From positions 1 through 64,000 of the forward strand of contig JANYEA010000088.1 in the NCBI GenBank assembly GCA_025363385.1: a stretch of DNA of 64,000 bases, in the 5' to 3' direction. The first letter of the stretch is position 1. Every line of letters begins with the position of its first letter. Origin of the DNA: Bacteroidota bacterium (lineage in GTDB: Bacteria; Bacteroidota; Bacteroidia; Chitinophagales; Chitinophagaceae). Below, in pieces: positions 25,752-35,077 of this stretch. The notes under the pieces were generated by a model, which saw only the letters and a list, made by a program, of their open reading frames with translations, ran no database searches and was not told the origin of the DNA. A program made the position numbers and the translations under genes.

Positions 25752-28700
25752 TTACATATTTCTACGATACTGACCGCCCACTTCATATAATGCATGGGTA
25801 ATTTGGCCCAATGAACAATACTTCACTGTTTCCATTAACTCTGCAAAAAGGTTCTCGTTATTGATGGCTGCTTTCTTTAAACGCATTAGTGCTGCATCGC
25901 TTCTATTTTTATTGCGCTTTTGAAACTGTAACAGATTCTGAATCTGTTGTTGTTTTTCTTCGGTAGTTGAGCGAATTACTTCACCAGGCAAGATGGTTGG
26001 GCTTCCCTTTTTATTAAGAAAGGTATTTACACCCACAATTGGCAGATCGCCCGTATGTTTTAAGGTTTCATACTGAAGGCTTTCTTCTTGAATTTTATTA
26101 CGTTGATACATTCTTTCCATCGCACCCAAAACCCCGCCTCTCTCTGTTAACCGATCAAACTCTACTAAAACGGCCTCTTCTACTAAATCTGTTAGTTCTT
26201 CCATTAAAAAACTTCCCTGATTAGGATTTTCGTTCTTTGCGGTACCGAGTTCCCGATTAATAATTAATTGTATTGCCATAGCCCTTCTTACACTTTCTTC
26301 AGTGGGAGTAGTAATGGCTTCATCGTATGCATTCGTGTGCAAACTATTGCAGTTATCATAAATAGCATATAGTGCCTGAAGTGTGGTACGAATGTCATTA
26401 AAATCAATTTCCTGCGCATGCAGGCTTCTACCACTAGTTTGTATATGATATTTTAACTTTTGTGAACGATCATTGCCATGATATTTGTATTTCATGGCCT
26501 TTGCCCAGATTCTTCGCGCAACACGGCCTATTACACTATATTCAGCGTCCATCCCGTTACTAAAAAAGAAAGACAAATTGGGAGCAAAATCATCAATATG
26601 CATACCCCTACTTAAATAATATTCTATAAAAGTAAATCCATTCGATAATGTAAACGCCAGTTGGGTAATAGGATTTGCACCTGCTTCAGCAATATGATAC
26701 CCACTAATACTTACACTATAAAAATTTCTGATTTTCTCGTCAATAAAATAACCTTGTACATCTCCCATTAATTTCAATGCAAACTCTGTTGAAAATATAC
26801 AAGTATTCTGTGCCTGATCTTCTTTTAATATATCGGCTTGTACAGTGCCTCTGACTTGTCTGAGTGCTTCTTCTTTTATTTTATGATATATTTCTTTCGG
26901 CAAAACTTCATCGCCTGTAATCCCAAGAAGTTTTAACCCTAGTCCATTATTCCCTTCAGGCAATCTTTCAGGAGAAGAGGGGTTATAATAAATAGGTCGT
27001 AAAGATGTTTGAAATTTATGACTCAGGTATTTTTCAACTTCAGGCCATTCATTATTTTCATCAATATATTTTTCACAGAGTTGATCAATTGCGGCATTCA
27101 TAAAAAATGCCAGGATAATTGTGGCCGGGCCATTGATGGTCATGCTTACAGAAGTCTTTGGATCGCAAAGATCAAATCCGCTATATAGTTTTTTCGCATC
27201 ATCTAAAGTGGCAATACTTACCCCACTGTTACCCACTTTGCCGTAAATATCTGGTCTGGGTGCTGGGTCTTCTCCATATAATGTTACACTATCAAATGCA
27301 GTTGATAAACGAATTGCTGGCTGTCCCAATGAAACATAGTGAAAGCGTTTGTTGGTGCGCTCTGGGCCACCTTCGCCAGCAAACATACGGGTGGGGTCTT
27401 CCCCTTGACGCTTGAGTTCAAAAGAACCAGCCGTAAATGGAAATTCCCCGGGAACATTTTCCTGCAACTGCCATTTCAAAATATCGCCCCAGTCTTTATA
27501 TTTAGGTAAAGAGATCTTTGGAATTCTTGTTCCGCTTAATGATATATTTACCAGCGATTGCTTAATGGTTTTATCACGAACTTGATATTCAAAAAAATCA
27601 GAATTATATTTTTTAACAATAGAAGGCCATTGCTCAATTAATTTTTGACAATCTCTATCCCATTTTTCCTCGAAATGCTTTTTCATTGAATTCAAAATAT
27701 CTATTGCATCTTTTGTCTTTGATACAGGATTTTTTTGAATGAGTTCTAGTGTTCCGTTTATCTGATATAATTTACTGGCAATGGCAGATTGTTCATTTGC
27801 CCAAGCATCATATGTTCTATTCTGTTCTGCTATTTCAGATAAATACCGAACACGTTTAGGTGGTATAATTTGTGATTGAGTGGACACTACTCCATTCAAC
27901 CAAGTATCTGGATCTGTTCCAAAAACAACTGTTGTTTTTAATGCGATAGTTTTAACCAGGCGGATAAACAATTCGTTCACACCAAGATCATTAAACTGCG
28001 CAGCAATGGTACCCACTATTGGAAGTTCTTCATCCTTCACTTCCCATAGTTGATGGTTTCTTTTATACTGTTTTCTTACATCATGCAAGGCATCTAATGC
28101 ACCTGCTTTGTCGAATTTATTGATACAAATAATATCTGCATAATCTAACATGTTTATTTTTTCAAGTTGAGATGCTGCACCATATTCTGGAGTCATGATA
28201 TACAAACTCAAATCACAAAAATCTAAAATACTGGCATCACTCTGTCCAACCCCTGCACTTTCTAAAATAATAAAATCAAAACCGGTGCTTTTACATATAT
28301 CAATGGCGTCTTGCATATAAGCACTCAGCGCCGTATTATCATCACGGGTTGCCATGCTGCGCATATATACCCTTGGGTTTGAAATAGAATTCATTCTAAT
28401 ACGATCGCCCAACAAAGCACCTCCTGTTTTTTTCTTTGAGGGATCTACAGAAATCACCGCAATTGTTTTATCGGTATAATGTGCCAGGAACCTTCTTACT
28501 AATTCATCAGTTACGGAACTTTTACCAGCCCCTCCTGTACCCGTAATCCCTAAAACAGGAATTTTTTTCTGCAATTCTGTGAGCTCAATTTTTTGGAAAT
28601 TTTTATCATTTTCAGCATTCGTAATTTGTCGGGCTACTATTCGAATATCCTTTACCTCTGCTAGTTGCAATGCTTGGGGATATTGAAAAGAATGGGGTAA

Positions 28701-29126
28701 TTCAAAATCGCATTGTTGCATCAGGTCTTCAATCATGCCTTCCAATCCCATTTGTCGTCCGTCATCCGGACTATAAATTCTGCTAATTCCATATTGATGA
28801 AGCTGCCGCATTTCTTCTGGTAAAATGGTACCACCTCCCCCACCAAAAATTTTAATATGGCTGCACCCATTTTGGTCTAACAGGTCTTTCATGTATTTGA
28901 AAAATTCGAGGTGCCCGCCTTGGTAGGAAGTTATGGCAATCCCCTGCACATCCTCTTCAATGGCACATTCTACAATTTCAAGTACACTTCTATTATGACC
29001 AAGATGAATAATTTCTGCACCCTTCGATTGAAGAATTCTACGCATTACATTAATGGCAGCATCATGCCCGTCAAATAAACTTGCTGCTGTAACAATTCGA
29101 ATTTTATGCTTTGCTGTATAAGCCAT
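25752..29126 (-). CDS. icmF: Fused isobutyryl-CoA mutase (IcmF-type)
   Basis: 1124 residues with the IcmF order. The N-terminal B12-binding domain has Asp19-Gly-His21 in [11 protein letters not shown]; His21 is the lower axial cobalt ligand. A MeaB-like G-protein chaperone domain follows with the P-loop GTGGAGKSS (196-204) and ICINKFDK for base recognition. The large substrate-binding mutase barrel occupies about 560-1110 ([16 protein letters not shown]..., [13 protein letters not shown]-like segment). The enzyme interconverts isobutyryl-CoA and butyryl-CoA (or pivalyl/isovaleryl-CoA) using adenosylcobalamin. The fusion of GTPase and mutase separates it from methylmalonyl-CoA mutase. It stands alone here. 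Confidence 0.93.
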   Translation of the reverse strand: MAYTAKHKIRIVTAASLFDGHDAAINVMRRILQSKGAEIIHLGHNRSVLEIVECAIEEDVQGIAITSYQGGHLEFFKYMKDLLDQNGCSHIKIFGGGGGTILPEEMRQLHQYGISRIYSPDDGRQMGLEGMIEDLMQQCDFELPHSFQYPQALQLAEVKDIRIVARQITNAENDKNFQKIELTELQKKIPVLGITGTGGAGKSSVTDELVRRFLAHYTDKTIAVISVDPSKKKTGGALLGDRIRMNSISNPRVYMRSMATRDDNTALSAYMQDAIDICKSTGFDFIILESAGVGQSDASILDFCDLSLYIMTPEYGAASQLEKINMLDYADIICINKFDKAGALDALHDVRKQYKRNHQLWEVKDEELPIVGTIAAQFNDLGVNELFIRLVKTIALKTTVVFGTDPDTWLNGVVSTQSQIIPPKRVRYLSEIAEQNRTYDAWANEQSAIASKLYQINGTLELIQKNPVSKTKDAIDILNSMKKHFEEKWDRDCQKLIEQWPSIVKKYNSDFFEYQVRDKTIKQSLVNISLSGTRIPKISLPKYKDWGDILKWQLQENVPGEFPFTAGSFELKRQGEDPTRMFAGEGGPERTNKRFHYVSLGQPAIRLSTAFDSVTLYGEDPAPRPDIYGKVGNSGVSIATLDDAKKLYSGFDLCDPKTSVSMTINGPATIILAFFMNAAIDQLCEKYIDENNEWPEVEKYLSHKFQTSLRPIYYNPSSPERLPEGNNGLGLKLLGITGDEVLPKEIYHKIKEEALRQVRGTVQADILKEDQAQNTCIFSTEFALKLMGDVQGYFIDEKIRNFYSVSISGYHIAEAGANPITQLAFTLSNGFTFIEYYLSRGMHIDDFAPNLSFFFSNGMDAEYSVIGRVARRIWAKAMKYKYHGNDRSQKLKYHIQTSGRSLHAQEIDFNDIRTTLQALYAIYDNCNSLHTNAYDEAITTPTEESVRRAMAIQLIINRELGTAKNENPNQGSFLMEELTDLVEEAVLVEFDRLTERGGVLGAMERMYQRNKIQEESLQYETLKHTGDLPIVGVNTFLNKKGSPTILPGEVIRSTTEEKQQQIQNLLQFQKRNKNRSDAALMRLKKAAINNENLFAELMETVKYCSLGQITHALYEVGGQYRRNM

Positions 29127-29198
29127 TTACTACCTCATTGAGCTGTAAAAATACAGGATTGGCAGCAATAGTTAACGCTTGTTAGTTTTATTTGGAGA

Positions 29199-29543
29199 TT
29201 ATAATTTTGTCCAATAGATTGTTTTAGAAAAAATGCCTTTTCTAGCTATGATCTTTATTCGATTTACTTCTACTAACAACTCACAATTGGCTGTTTGTTT
29301 TTTGGTAGGATTCGTCATTTCAGAGACCCATTTTCCATCTTTGAATTGAAGGTCTTTCAACACAACAAATTTCTTCAAAACACCAACTCCTATAAAACCT
29401 AATTCTTTTCTAGAAATCTCAATAATACCTCCTTCTTCTGTTTTCCATTTTCCACTAAAGTCATTTGTGGCTCTTTGTGAAAAAACAGCAGTTTTCATCA
29501 ACATCAAAAACAAAATCACCAAAAAAGATTTGCTAATAACCAT
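29199..29543 (-). CDS. Small exported DUF2147-like protein
   Basis: 114 residues with a signal peptide of about 22 residues (ending AVFSQ). The rest reads as a short version of DUF2147: DFSGKWKTEEGGIIEIS at the front and CELLVEVNRIKIIARKG to IYWTKL at the end. The middle is shortened compared with the usual 140-150 residues of that family. Function unknown; probably periplasmic. Confidence in the gene is good, in the family only moderate. Confidence 0.6.
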   Translation of the reverse strand: MVISKSFLVILFLMLMKTAVFSQRATNDFSGKWKTEEGGIIEISRKELGFIGVGVLKKFVVLKDLQFKDGKWVSEMTNPTKKQTANCELLVEVNRIKIIARKGIFSKTIYWTKL

Positions 29544-29810
29544 AGCTTAGTTTAGAATTTAAATGAATTAAGTTATTGCCTGTTTGTAATAGTATTTTCT
29601 TGGAAAACCATTTATCTGACAAAAGATCAAGCATGATTTTACAAAATAATCTTATAAATCTGTACAGTTTATTCTGATATTTGAAAAACATATGACAAGG
29701 CAAACACCCAAAGAATGGTTAAAGTTTTATCTCCCTGCTAAGATTGCAGACACTTGACTGAATCGTTGAAAATAAGAAGCAGGCGCAGATGACAATTCGG
29801 ATAATAATTT
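29544..29810. other. Intergenic region with a possible gene remnant
   Basis: No full gene. A 21-codon frame at 29692-29757 (+) starts ATGACAAGGC and reads MTRQTPKEWLKFYLPAKIAD, which is protein-like in composition, with a near -7 element (GATATTTG) about 10 nt before it. It stops at a TGA and is followed by further stops. It may be the remnant of a decayed gene or a microprotein; I cannot tell which. Confidence 0.3.
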
Positions 29811-30266
29811 TCATGATTCTACATTTTTTTGCATACAAACACTATTGGCCACGTCAACATATTGTCCATAATTTGGTGTTATCTCGAATCCTATTTTTTG
29901 ATAGAGTTGAATGGCTTCGGGTTGATTTTTTCCTGTTTCAAGAATACACTTTTCAAACCCTAATTCTTTTGTCCATGATTCGAGACTATTAACAACCATT
30001 TGAGCAAAACCTTTCCTACGAAATTCTGGCTGTACAAACATTCTTTTAATTTCCATGGTACCAGAACCCCACTCACGAATGGCTCCACAGGCGATTGCGG
30101 TTTTGTTTTGATACACCAGAATTACGTACTTAATTTTATCAGTTTTATTAAACTGAGCATAAAACGCATGATCTTCGCCATCTCGAAATGCCAGGTCAGC
30201 ATCTAAGAATGCTACTAAGGATTGGAAATCTGCATTACTCGAATCGGTTTTAATAATTTCAATCAT
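29811..30266 (-). CDS. GNAT family N-acetyltransferase
   Basis: 151 residues from the ATG at 30266 (MIEIIKTDSS); a TTG at 30293 is in frame. The acetyl-CoA-binding motif A is MFVQPEFRRKGFAQMVV (the RxxGxA/G loop), and NQPEAIQLYQKIGF is the typical C-terminal strand-helix. Substrate unknown. It is flanked by a 267-bp non-coding stretch on one side and the divergent aldose epimerase on the other. Confidence 0.82.
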   Translation of the reverse strand: MIEIIKTDSSNADFQSLVAFLDADLAFRDGEDHAFYAQFNKTDKIKYVILVYQNKTAIACGAIREWGSGTMEIKRMFVQPEFRRKGFAQMVVNSLESWTKELGFEKCILETGKNQPEAIQLYQKIGFEITPNYGQYVDVANSVCMQKNVES

Positions 30267-30354
30267 TTTTTGCAAAGTCTGTTTAGAGAACAAGGGAACT
30301 ATAATATGTAACCTGATTTGAAAATTTACTTAACTTCAATCACAACTTATCTAT

Positions 30355-31299
30355 ATGTCATTCGAAGTTTTTGTTGATCATCGCCAAAGTTCTCCCGTAA
30401 TTACACTTAAGGATAATCTTACTCAAACCAGTGCTGAAATTTACGCATTTGGTGGAATACTAAATGCATTTAGCATCCTTATTGATAAAAAAAACAACAA
30501 CCTTGTAGCTGGTTTCAACTCCGTATCAGATGCTGTTGAAAATATAACCAATGGATTTAAAAGTGCTAAACTTTCTCCCTTTGTTTGTAGAATGAATGCT
30601 GGAAAATATATATGGGAAGAAGAATCCATGCAGATAGAAAAATGGTTCCTGGGCAAACACGCCATTCATGGAATTATTTATGACGCAGTATATCAAATAC
30701 AAACTACGAAGGCAGATGATCAAAGTGCCAGTGTGGAATTATACTATTCTTATCCTGGAAATGTGAAGGGATATCCTTTCCCATACCTGATTCAGGTTTT
30801 GTGGAAATTGGAAAAGAGAAATAAACTCACTGTAACCACTACGATTACGAATGCAAGTGCTTTAAATATTCCCATAACTGATGGTTGGCATCCCTACTTT
30901 ACATTGGGTGATTCAGTTGATGATTATACTTTACAATTTAATTCCACACAACAAGTAGCATTTGACTCAGAACTTATCCCAACAGGCAAATTGATCAATG
31001 ATGAACGATTTATAAATGGTCAGTTGATGAATGGAATTTTTCTTGATAATTGTTTTTTATTGGATCAAAAATCTGGACATCCAACCTGTATTTTAAGAAA
31101 TAAAAATTTGCAACTCATCATTGAACCAACCAGCAATTATCCATACATGCAATTCTATACACCAGATGATCGGAAAAAAATTGCCATCGAAAATTTAAGC
31201 GCAGCACCGGATGCTTTTAATAATAAAATGGGGCTCCATATTTTGGAACCCCAGGAAACAATAAATTTCAGCACCACTTACTCTGCAGTAAAGCTTTAG
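30355..31299 (+). CDS. Aldose 1-epimerase family protein
   Basis: 314 residues, beta-rich. The galactose mutarotase fold is supported by the substrate-site segment PITDGWHPYF (near residue 180) and a C-terminal glutamate context in IAIENLSAAPDAFNN. The usual NHxYFNL is reduced to GWHPYF, as in the broader aldose 1-epimerase/YeaD group. It probably interconverts sugar anomers in the cytosol; there is no signal peptide. Its stop lies 1 bp from the end of the convergent ridA gene. Confidence 0.85.
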   Translation: MSFEVFVDHRQSSPVITLKDNLTQTSAEIYAFGGILNAFSILIDKKNNNLVAGFNSVSDAVENITNGFKSAKLSPFVCRMNAGKYIWEEESMQIEKWFLGKHAIHGIIYDAVYQIQTTKADDQSASVELYYSYPGNVKGYPFPYLIQVLWKLEKRNKLTVTTTITNASALNIPITDGWHPYFTLGDSVDDYTLQFNSTQQVAFDSELIPTGKLINDERFINGQLMNGIFLDNCFLLDQKSGHPTCILRNKNLQLIIEPTSNYPYMQFYTPDDRKKIAIENLSAAPDAFNNKMGLHILEPQETINFSTTYSAVKL

Positions 31300-31300
31300 T

Positions 31301-31687
31301 TTACAATTTTTCCACTGCAATCATACTAATCTCTACATTTACACCTCTGGGTAAACCTTTTACAGCTACTGTTTCACGGGCAGGAAAATCGCCTGTAAAG
31401 TAAGTGCCATATACGGCATTCACTTGCGCAAACAAAGACATATCGCTTAAGAAAATGGTAGTTTTTACAATATGCTCGAAACTGATTTTTGCTTCATCAA
31501 GTACTGCCTGAATATTTTTCATTACTTGATGCGTTTCAGCTTCTAAACTGCTATGTTCCAATTCTCCAGTGGCTGGAACAAAGGCTACCTGTCCGCTTAA
31601 AAATACCATCCCATTAGCACGAACGGCCTGACTATATGGGCCAATGGGTGAGGGTGCTTTATCTGTGTTGATGACTTGTTTTGGCAT
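31301..31687 (-). CDS. ridA: RidA family enamine/imine deaminase
   Basis: 128 residues from the ATG at 31687 (MPKQVINTDKAPSPIGPYSQAV); a TTG at 31708 is in frame but unlikely. The hallmarks are PIGPYSQAV, FLSGQ, the catalytic-pocket arginine in FPARETVAV and the C-terminal VEISMIAV. RidA hydrolyses reactive 2-aminoacrylate made by PLP enzymes such as threonine dehydratase. The length is standard. It is divergent from the HCDH-like gene, with about 75 bp between. Confidence 0.95.
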   Translation of the reverse strand: MPKQVINTDKAPSPIGPYSQAVRANGMVFLSGQVAFVPATGELEHSSLEAETHQVMKNIQAVLDEAKISFEHIVKTTIFLSDMSLFAQVNAVYGTYFTGDFPARETVAVKGLPRGVNVEISMIAVEKL

Positions 31688-31737
31688 ATATTTTATTTTG
31701 GATGGCAATTTGCTGCATTTCCATCAAGCTACCAACC

Positions 31738-31745
31738 TAAATTTG
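31738..31745 (+). promoter_or_regulatory. -7 element (TAAATTTG) of the HCDH-like/tsaB genes
   Basis: A perfect TAnnTTTG match 17 bp upstream of the ATG at 31763. A TTTG at 31709-31712 lies 25 bp before it, slightly further than the usual 17-23 bp. Confidence 0.5.
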
Positions 31746-31762
31746 CAGACTAATAAAAACAA

Positions 31763-32392
31763 ATGCAGATTGTTGTAAAAGCTAACAAGGAACAGAAAGC
31801 TACCCTCGAGTCTATGGATTGGGTAGAAGGCCTTGTAATTCAATGGTTAGAGGACAACACATACAGGAAAGATGCAGATGCTTACTTCGATCTTTGCTAC
31901 GAGGAAGAAGGCTGGACCTTTCATGAAATAAAAGAAAGTCCCGTATTTATAAACGCAGTTATCCAAATTTCTCATGAATTACCTTCTAATGCTATTCGCA
32001 TGAACGCCTGGAATAGTTTTTTAAATAGATCTGTATGGGAAATTGCTTCAAATAATGCTACACTTAATCAAAGCGCATTAAGGTTTCTGGAAAGCATAGG
32101 AAGAAAAGGGATCAACGTTCCAGATGAACCAGGTTTCATTGCTGTTCGCATCATTGCAATGATTATTAATGAAGCCTATTTTGCTTTGGAAGAAGGTATC
32201 AGTTCAAAAAATGAAATGGACATTGCAATGAAATTAGGTACCAACTATCCCTACGGACCCTTTGAGTGGGCAGGCATGATTGGGCTTAACAAAATTGCAA
32301 AACTCCTGGAAACACTATATTTAAGAGACGAACGATATGAAACTGCACCTGCGCTTTTGCAGGAATTGGTTACTAAAAATGATTCTAACTGA
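31763..32392 (+). CDS. 3-hydroxyacyl-CoA dehydrogenase-like protein lacking the NAD-binding loop
   Basis: 209 residues. The C-terminal half is a good HCDH C-terminal domain: DEPGFIAVRIIAMIINEAYFAL and MKLGTNYPYGPFEWAG. The N-terminal part retains the order of a Rossmann domain (DADAYFDLCYEEEGW, SPVFINAVI, RMNAWNSFLNR) but is short and has no GxGxxG. The N-terminus is real by its position 17 bp after a -7 element. It is therefore probably not a functional dehydrogenase; it may bind acyl-CoA or act as a subunit. It is 8 bp upstream of tsaB and likely cotranscribed. I recall similar short forms in Bacteroidota. Confidence 0.75.
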   Translation: MQIVVKANKEQKATLESMDWVEGLVIQWLEDNTYRKDADAYFDLCYEEEGWTFHEIKESPVFINAVIQISHELPSNAIRMNAWNSFLNRSVWEIASNNATLNQSALRFLESIGRKGINVPDEPGFIAVRIIAMIINEAYFALEEGISSKNEMDIAMKLGTNYPYGPFEWAGMIGLNKIAKLLETLYLRDERYETAPALLQELVTKNDSN

Positions 32393-32400
32393 ATGTAAGC

Positions 32401-33084
32401 ATGGGGCTAATATTACAAATCGATACCGCAACAGAACATGCAAGTATCTGCCTGAGCAGAAATGGCATTCCATTACTTTCTGCAGAAAGTGCTGACCAGA
32501 AAAACCATGGTTCATTTTTACAGCCTGCTATTCAGGAACTCATGGCAAAATATGGTGAGAAATTAGCCGCTTTAGATGCTATTGCCGTAACTGAAGGACC
32601 AGGTTCATATACTGGATTAAGGGTGGGACTTGCCTCTGCAAAAGGGATTTGCTATGCTTTACAAATACCCTTAATTACTATCAATACACTAAAGGTTATT
32701 GCGGTTTCATCAATAAAATCAAAAGCTGACGACGCCAATAGGTATGCCTATATTCCCATGATTGATGCAAGAAGGATGGAAGTTTTCACAGCCGTATATG
32801 ATCAAAAATTAAATTTTATTGAATCCCCCCAGGCAAAAATCTTGGACGAAAACGCTTTTCTATCCATTTTAAACGAGAAACCAACCATTTTCTGTGGCTC
32901 AGGTTCTGTTAAATTTCAATCCATTTGCCAGCATCCACATGCCATTTTTTCAACGTTACAACATCAAGCAAAAGACATGAGTGCATTGGCATTCAATGCT
33001 TTAGAAGAGAAAAGTTTTGCCAACTTGGCTTATTGTGAGCCTTTTTACCTAAAATCTTTTTATACGCCTCCTCCAAAAAAATGA
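32401..33084 (+). CDS. tsaB: tRNA t6A biosynthesis protein TsaB
   Basis: 227 residues of the ASKHA fold. Near the N-terminus LILQIDTATEHASICL and then TEGPGSYTGLRVGLASAKGI (about 63-82), the signature of TsaB. It forms a complex with TsaD and TsaE and is needed to add threonylcarbamoyl to A37 of ANN-decoding tRNAs. It lies 8 bp after the HCDH-like gene. The C-terminal YLKSFYTPPPKK is ordinary. Confidence 0.95.
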   Translation: MGLILQIDTATEHASICLSRNGIPLLSAESADQKNHGSFLQPAIQELMAKYGEKLAALDAIAVTEGPGSYTGLRVGLASAKGICYALQIPLITINTLKVIAVSSIKSKADDANRYAYIPMIDARRMEVFTAVYDQKLNFIESPQAKILDENAFLSILNEKPTIFCGSGSVKFQSICQHPHAIFSTLQHQAKDMSALAFNALEEKSFANLAYCEPFYLKSFYTPPPKK

Positions 33085-33188
33085 CTACACTCTTACATAT
33101 ATTGGCAAAATATTTAATTTAAAACCCTTAATTTTGTATACGTTTTTTAAGTAATTAATTCATTTTCTTAACCATAAAACTCCCCCCC

Positions 33189-33524
33189 ATGAGTCAAACA
33201 ATGCAATCAGTAGTCTTAAATGCCAGTAAGGCAGCTTTAAAGGTCGATTTTATTCATACCAAGAAAGCGTCACTGATTTTAAGGTCTATCAACCACAAAC
33301 TTCGTCAGCAAATCATTAAATTATTGGATGAGCAGCAAAAAATGACTGTTACCGAGATTTATGTGAAATTGCGACTTGAGCAATCAGTGGCATCTCAACA
33401 TTTGGCAATCTTAAGAAGAGCAGGTATTGTAGCTACCTCAAGGGATGGAAAGTTCATTTATTATTCTGTAAACTATACACGTTTAGCAGAGGTAGTAGCA
33501 TTTGTTGAAACCCTGGTAGGTTAA
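33189..33524 (+). CDS. ArsR-family transcriptional regulator without cysteine
   Basis: 111 residues. A winged helix-turn-helix with TVTEIYVKLRLEQSVASQHLAILRRAGIVATSRDGKFIYYSV, typical of the ArsR/SmtB group. It contains no cysteine, so it has neither the arsenic/cadmium CxC sites nor the paired cysteines of the persulfide sensors SqrR/BigR. It precedes, by 96 bp, a persulfide dioxygenase-rhodanese gene, a layout that resembles BigR-controlled sulfide detoxification loci. The signal must therefore differ, or it is not the sensor. Seven C lie directly before the ATG (33182-33188). Confidence 0.88.
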   Translation: MSQTMQSVVLNASKAALKVDFIHTKKASLILRSINHKLRQQIIKLLDEQQKMTVTEIYVKLRLEQSVASQHLAILRRAGIVATSRDGKFIYYSVNYTRLAEVVAFVETLVG

Positions 33525-33576
33525 TTTCTACCTTACACCCCTATTTAATTTTGACTGACTTTCTGGCCATTTCATA

Positions 33577-33605
33577 TTGTGGCTTGAAGCTTGCTATTAT
33601 CTTTG
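33577..33605 (+). promoter_or_regulatory. Promoter of the persulfide dioxygenase gene
   Basis: TTG at 33577-33579, an 18-bp spacer and TATCTTTG at 33598-33605, a good match to the Bacteroidota TTG/TAnnTTTG promoter. The ATG is 15 bp downstream. The gene thus has its own promoter and need not depend on read-through from the ArsR gene. Confidence 0.65.
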
Positions 33606-33620
33606 CTTAAAATAAATGTC

Positions 33621-35039
33621 ATGTTTGTTGAGCAATTATATACAAGCTGTTTAAGTGAATCTGCGTATTATATAGAAAGCGAAGGTGAAGCAGCGGTGAT
33701 AGATCCACTTCGAGATATTGAAGAATACCTTCATATGGCGCAAAGCAGAAATGCAAAAATCAAATACATATTTGAAACGCATTTTCATGCCGATTTTGTA
33801 AGCGGTCATTTGGATCTGGCAACTGCAACAGGTGCTACCATTATATATGGACCAGGCACTGTAACTAATTTACCAGTGCATATTGCAAAAGATGCTGAAA
33901 GATTTAATCTTGGCAAATTGCAGTTAGAAGTATTGCATACGCCGGGCCATACCTTAGAAAGCAGTTGTTATTTATTAAAAGACGAACAAGGTAAAGACTA
34001 TGCGATTTTTACCGGAGATACTTTGTTTGTGGGAGATGTTGGTCGCCCAGACCTTGCACAAAAAGCCAATGAAATTACGATGGAAGATTTAGCAGGAATG
34101 CTATATGATAGTCTTCAATTTAAAATTTTTCCCTTAGCTGATAATGTAATTGTATATCCAGGTCATGGTGCAGGAAGTAGTTGTGGCAAGAGTCTTGGCT
34201 CTGAAACGTTTAGTACCATTGGCGAACAGAAATTAGGAAATTATGCATTACAACAACCCGATAAAGACTCTTTTGTAAAAGCGGTTACAGAAGGTTTGCA
34301 GGCTCCGCCCAGTTATTTTCCTATCAATGCCAAAATCAATAAAGAAGGATATAAAAATATCAATGCAGTTATTGAAAAAGGAATGAATGCATTGTCTGTT
34401 GATGAATTCAAAAATAAAATGAAGGAAGACAATATATTTATTTTAGACACGCGTATTTCATCCGTTTTTACTGAAGGTTTTATTCCAGGATCTATAAGCA
34501 TTGGCTTAGAAGGAAGGTTTGCCGAATGGGCAGGAAATCTCTTGCCATTCGATCAATCTATTTTATTAGTTACTGAACCTGGTAAAGAAAAAGAATCCAT
34601 TGTTCGATTGACTCGCGTGGGCTATGAAAAATTTGAGGGCTATTTAGCGGGTGGGTATGCAGGTTGGGTTGCTGCTGGTGAAAAATACGATATGATCATC
34701 GATGTGGAAGCTGATGAGTTAGCCATGGATATTCCTTTTGACCCTAATTTAGTGGTGATTGATGTAAGAAAAGAATCAGAATTTGCAGAAGGCCATGTAA
34801 GTGTTGCCATAAATATTCCTTTGAACGATCTGATCGATCCTGCAAGTATGGCAAACCTTGAAGACACCCACAATATGTATGTGCATTGCGCTGGCGGGTA
34901 CAGAAGTGTTATAGCTCTATCCCTTTTAAAACGCCAGGGATTTAATAATGTAAGAAATGTAATTGGAGGCTTTGCACAAATTAAATTACTCGAAGATAAA
35001 ATTGAGATTTTAAAATCAGATCCCATTGAAATAAAATAA
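33621..35039 (+). CDS. MBL-fold persulfide dioxygenase fused to two rhodanese domains
   Basis: 472 residues from the ATG at 33621 (MFVEQLYTSCL); a TTG at 33591 lies before the promoter and is rejected. The N-terminal metallo-beta-lactamase domain has THFHADFVSGH (His54, His56, Asp58, His63), HTPGHT and FTGDTLFVGDVGRPDL, as in ETHE1-like persulfide dioxygenases. The first rhodanese domain (about 255-350) lacks the catalytic cysteine, reading LLVTEPGKEKE. The second (about 365-472) keeps it: Cys423 in VHCAGGYRS. The protein should oxidise persulfides to sulfite and pass sulfane sulfur. It is cytosolic; no signal peptide. A bidirectional terminator follows. Confidence 0.92.
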   Translation: MFVEQLYTSCLSESAYYIESEGEAAVIDPLRDIEEYLHMAQSRNAKIKYIFETHFHADFVSGHLDLATATGATIIYGPGTVTNLPVHIAKDAERFNLGKLQLEVLHTPGHTLESSCYLLKDEQGKDYAIFTGDTLFVGDVGRPDLAQKANEITMEDLAGMLYDSLQFKIFPLADNVIVYPGHGAGSSCGKSLGSETFSTIGEQKLGNYALQQPDKDSFVKAVTEGLQAPPSYFPINAKINKEGYKNINAVIEKGMNALSVDEFKNKMKEDNIFILDTRISSVFTEGFIPGSISIGLEGRFAEWAGNLLPFDQSILLVTEPGKEKESIVRLTRVGYEKFEGYLAGGYAGWVAAGEKYDMIIDVEADELAMDIPFDPNLVVIDVRKESEFAEGHVSVAINIPLNDLIDPASMANLEDTHNMYVHCAGGYRSVIALSLLKRQGFNNVRNVIGGFAQIKLLEDKIEILKSDPIEIK

Positions 35040-35042
35040 ATG

Positions 35043-35077
35043 AAAAGTCCCGAAAGAAATACTCTCGGGACTTTTTT
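35043..35077. terminator. Bidirectional intrinsic terminator
   Basis: AAAAGTCCCGA (35043-35053) pairs with TCGGGACTTTT (35065-35075), with T on both sides. It sits between convergent genes and should end transcription of the persulfide dioxygenase gene; on the other strand it overlaps the end of the acyltransferase gene. Confidence 0.88.
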
